Assembly: GCA_037127315.1 (NCBI GenBank)
Contig: JBBBDQ010000192.1
Location: 977,001 to 1,041,000, forward strand
Origin: Ascarosepion bandense
Lineage: Eukaryota; Mollusca; Cephalopoda; Sepiida; Sepiidae
DNA length: 64,000 nt
Direction of reading: 5' to 3'
The notes beneath the pieces are model-generated. The model was given only the letters and a program-made list of their open reading frames with translations, was not told the DNA's origin and made no database searches. This document shows positions 56,001 through 60,185 of the stretch, piece by piece. Position 1 is the first letter of the stretch, and each line of letters opens with the position of its first letter. The position numbers and the translations under genes were made by a program.

Positions 56001-59000
56001 CTTTCCAGATGGCTTCCTGCAAAACCAACACCTTCTTCCCGGGAATTTTGCAGCAAAATGACTGGCCTGATCACAGGCCTAACACTTCATTTCTTTTTTT
56101 CTTGCATGGGTCACTCTCCCTTTTACCTCCAGGGTGGCCCATTGGTGTTTCCCTGGTTCTGTCTTCTAGGAGCAGACTTTTGAACAAGGATCTGTGGGGT
56201 TCTTTTCTGGATCCCACACTGCTTTGTCTTGTGTCCATGATGACTGTACCTGGTGCATCTGAATTCGTGGAAATCTGGGAGCAGTCCCCATTTTGTTGAA
56301 CAGTCTACTGCCCTATGGCCTTTGTAATGACAGGTCCAACACACCAGTCCTGTTCAGCCCAGTGTAGGCTTGTAGTATCCATGCCCAAACATTCAGGCCC
56401 TCCTCCCATTCCTCCTTTGGGTTGACCTCCTCCTGTTTTATCCTTTTATTCCACTAGGGGTGAGCTTTCTTCTCCCCATTGCCTGCCTGCCTGCCTCCCA
56501 ACTCTGTACCTGTGTGTCCCTCTTTCCTATTTCCCAAACTCCTTGGCTGTCCTTAGCTAATGCCACAGCTTCCAAAAGCTTGACCAATGCCCCCACTTAT
56601 TATATCAAGTCTTATGCACTCATCCTGGAGTGCATCCATGTACAGGTCAGCTGAGCAGGCCTGTACAACTGGGTCAATTGTCAATTATTATCCTTTCAGA
56701 GTATGCATAGGTGGCTATCCTTTTGGTTAACTCCCAATTTCCCCAGGAGTTTTACTCTTTATTTGTACTAGATGCATGAGGTCCCTCATGGCCCCAACAG
56801 TCATGCCTTCATCAGCATATTCCTTCAGCAGTAATTCTGTCAACTCTTTTCAGGTTACCTGGGAGTCCATCGCTAAGCACTCCTTGATAACTTTTGACAT
56901 TGCTTCCTCTGCAGTGTTAAATGCCGTGCAAATGGTCTCCCTGTTGGACAGTTCATGTATGAGCTGCTCTTTTTCAATAGATGCCAACCAATCCCTCAAT
57001 TTTCCTGGGACCCCCAAAGGTTAAAACCATGGGTCCCCACTCCCAGTAATTTCCTAAATTGACCGTGGCCCCGCTACCTCATCCTCAACTCTCTTATGTT
57101 CTTCTGACTCATTGTCCCTCATGCTTTCACACTAGCAATAAAAGATCAGCAAATTGAATAAATTGAAAAAAGAAAAAGAAATTGAAATGCTTGACAAATT
57201 GGCTCTGGCAAGGTGCAACAACAAAATTGAGAAATTTTAGGGATAACTGTAAAGTGTCCTACCTGACACTTTATTTCTTGTCTTGTGGTCACTTATCTTA
57301 TCCCATGTTGTGATTTGATCACAAAAAAAAAATATCTACAAATTTTATATCTTTGATTTTCAGTACAGGGCTTGGTCATTTCAACAGTCAATTTCTATCT
57401 ATTTTCATGCAGACAGCTATCATTCCAAACCATGTCTTGAGTTGAAATATAACACTTCAGCTAATTCTGTTAAGATTGGAGTTCTTCTTAGTCACGTGAT
57501 ATCAGGCAGTGTGATCTCTCATCCCAACTGCATTCTCTGGTGCTTTGGCCGAACTGCCCCTGGCTACTTCAGGTCAGTGTTTATATGGATTTCCACCAAA
57601 AAGATATGTGAAACAATCTAGAAAATCAGGGATTTGCCTAATTTTAATAAAGGCTTCTTTGTTGTCTGGCTTTTTAAGATTAATTATCTTTTTCAATTTG
57701 GTGGTTTTTCCTTTCTGTGAATAGCAGTCACAGTTATCAATCCACCCGTTCAACTCCTTCCATCCTTCACTGGTATCTCACACCAACACTCACTATTGAA
57801 GGGGGTGTGAACAACTTTTCCACTTTCCCTTGTTTTTCATTTCTGCCCATTCCTTCAGTCCTTCTTCAACTGATTAGTAAGGTAAATTCACTTGCGGTCA
57901 TTAATTAAATTTTTATTATTTCAAATTTTTCCTACACAAGAAAAATTCTGGTTTCTAATTAGAGATTTTCCAGATGACTCACTCGATTTCTTATCAGGGT
58001 CATTAATTTATTAATTCACAAAGAAATCCTTATTTCTGACCCTGTTTATAGTGCAGTTGCATCTGTTGTCTACTTGGTCATTAAGAAATTTTTATTATTT
58101 CAATTTTTCTCTTATATAAGATTCTCTAACTGGTCCTGTGTTTTGATAACTTGTACTAAAAGGCAGGGTCATTAATAAGCTGTCCAAATTCACCACATGG
58201 CTTCTTTCGCATTTTGCCTCTCTATAGGAAATCTTTTTAGGTTTTAGAGATTTCCTTTTTCTAACAAAAACAGAAAAATCTTCATTCAGGTTATCGGCAT
58301 GTCTTTCTATCTATCTTTTAACTGTTCAGCACCAAATAGCGTTTCACCTGAATAGTCTCAAAAGAAACAATATATAGGTTGAATAAAATAGGACAACAGT
58401 TTTTCATCTAAAAATATTGATATGCAAGATCAAACAGCAATCATGAAAATAGCAGAATATAAACAACTAATAACTGATATAAAAAAATAAAAAAGGCTGG
58501 TCCAGATAAAATCCCAGTGATTGTTCTTAAGAATATAAGCCCTGGGTTATCCTTAATCATAGTAAACTTGTTCAACCACAGTCTAAAGGACAAATTCTTC
58601 CCAGTATTATGAAAGGTAGTGTTTTCAAGAATGTGGTTAAGTACTCATCCCCAGCTCTATATTGGTCTCTTCGGTGTCATCAGCAAACTCTTTGATGCTA
58701 TAATCAGCAATAAAGCCATTGAGCACCTCAACTAGGAAAACCTTTTGAATGACAAACAATATGGATTTGATCTGCTTGGTCCATTGCTGATATCCTATCA
58801 ATACTCACAGAATCAGTGAAGCATTAAACAATAAACACATCATAAGAACAATTACATTAGATATATTGAAGGCCTTTGAAAAGTGTGGCATAAGGGGTTG
58901 CTACACAAGCACTCCAGCAATTAAATCAATGGAAGAGTTTAATCAATTATCAAATCCTTCCAAACTTAAGACAGCTGTTAATGGCCAGTCCTCTGAGGCT

Positions 59001-60141
59001 CATGAGATCAATGCAGACATCACTTCTTGGTTTAACCTTCTTTCTACTTTATATTAATGAACTACCTAAGAGCATATTCTGATCTGTTATAAATAACTAT
59101 GCAGAGGATACAACAGTATACAAGTGCACCTTCCAAAATCTACATGACTGGCAGATGATCTTTCTTAGATTTAACAACACAATGGGGGAAAACTGGCTGG
59201 TTACAATCATTATCTCAAAAATCAAACTTGTAATGTTCCATCATCACTGAGTATCCCCTGAATTATCAATTATCACAATGAACAAGTGTTCTCTCAACAC
59301 CTGTTGCTACTTAAACTTACCACAGACCTCAAGAAGAACTGATATATGATCCATCACTAAAGACACTAGAAAAATGGTCAGTTGTCTGTACTGCTCTAGT
59401 AAGTACCAGAATCCTCTTGCTATGCTCTACCTTTACAAGATCCAGATAAGGCTGAAAATGGAAGACTGCTTCTACATATGGGCTGGAGCTGCCCAGTATT
59501 CACTTTCCAGTCTTGAAAAAGCCCAAAAGCATGTACACGGCCTTTATGTGATGAATTGTTTTCCACCTTACAACTCTTTTCCTATAGACTAAACATTGCA
59601 AACCACTTTCTAATCTGCCACTATTTCAATGGAAAATGTTCAGACAAGATATATTCCTTAGTTTCCATCTAAGACATGTCACAATATATATATTGAGGTG
59701 AACGACTCATTTCCTTTGTATTCCACTAGTAAGGAACAAGTTCCATTCAGATAACTTCTTGCTTTGTGGAACAAGCTCACAAGAGGATGTTTTTTACCCT
59801 GTTCAAGTCAAGGGCTAACTTTTCTCTTTTTCATATATTAAACTGTGCCCCTTACTCTAACTGCTCACACAACAAACACCTTCAGTAAACCTTTACTTTA
59901 AATTGCTTTTGAGCCTTGTATTAGTAAAAATAAAATATTTTAAAATTTCACAAAAAACATTTGGCTGAGATGCAGACCCTCTGTAAGAAAAATGCAAGAA
60001 CAAACAAAGTTACTGTTACGGAATTAATGTAAAAAGCTTTTCAGCCAAAAACAAACTAGTTAATATAGATTATCTTAAGCATTCATAATGTTTATGGAAT
60101 TGAATATAAACATTTAATTTTTTATTCCTATTCTTAAAAGG

Positions 60142-60185
<44 letters not shown>

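Larger units (their letters stand above)
47346..58346 (-). mobile_element. 11-kb Ty3/Gypsy element with ~1-kb LTRs and envelope-like region
   Basis: Two long direct repeats (47346-48274 and 57306-58346) flank minus-strand gag, protease, reverse transcriptase-RNase H, integrase and a third, envelope-like region. A primer-binding-site-like TGGGATAAGATAAG follows the 5' LTR on the minus strand. A polypurine tract (GGAATGGGAGAGA) directly precedes the 3' LTR. No matching target duplication was found (ACCCA against CCTGA). All frames are broken, so it is an endogenous relic. Confidence 0.88.

Noticed and set aside
50071..56299. Plus-strand frames rich in Ser, Phe and Leu
   Set aside because: Antisense shadows of the decayed 11-kb Gypsy polyprotein.
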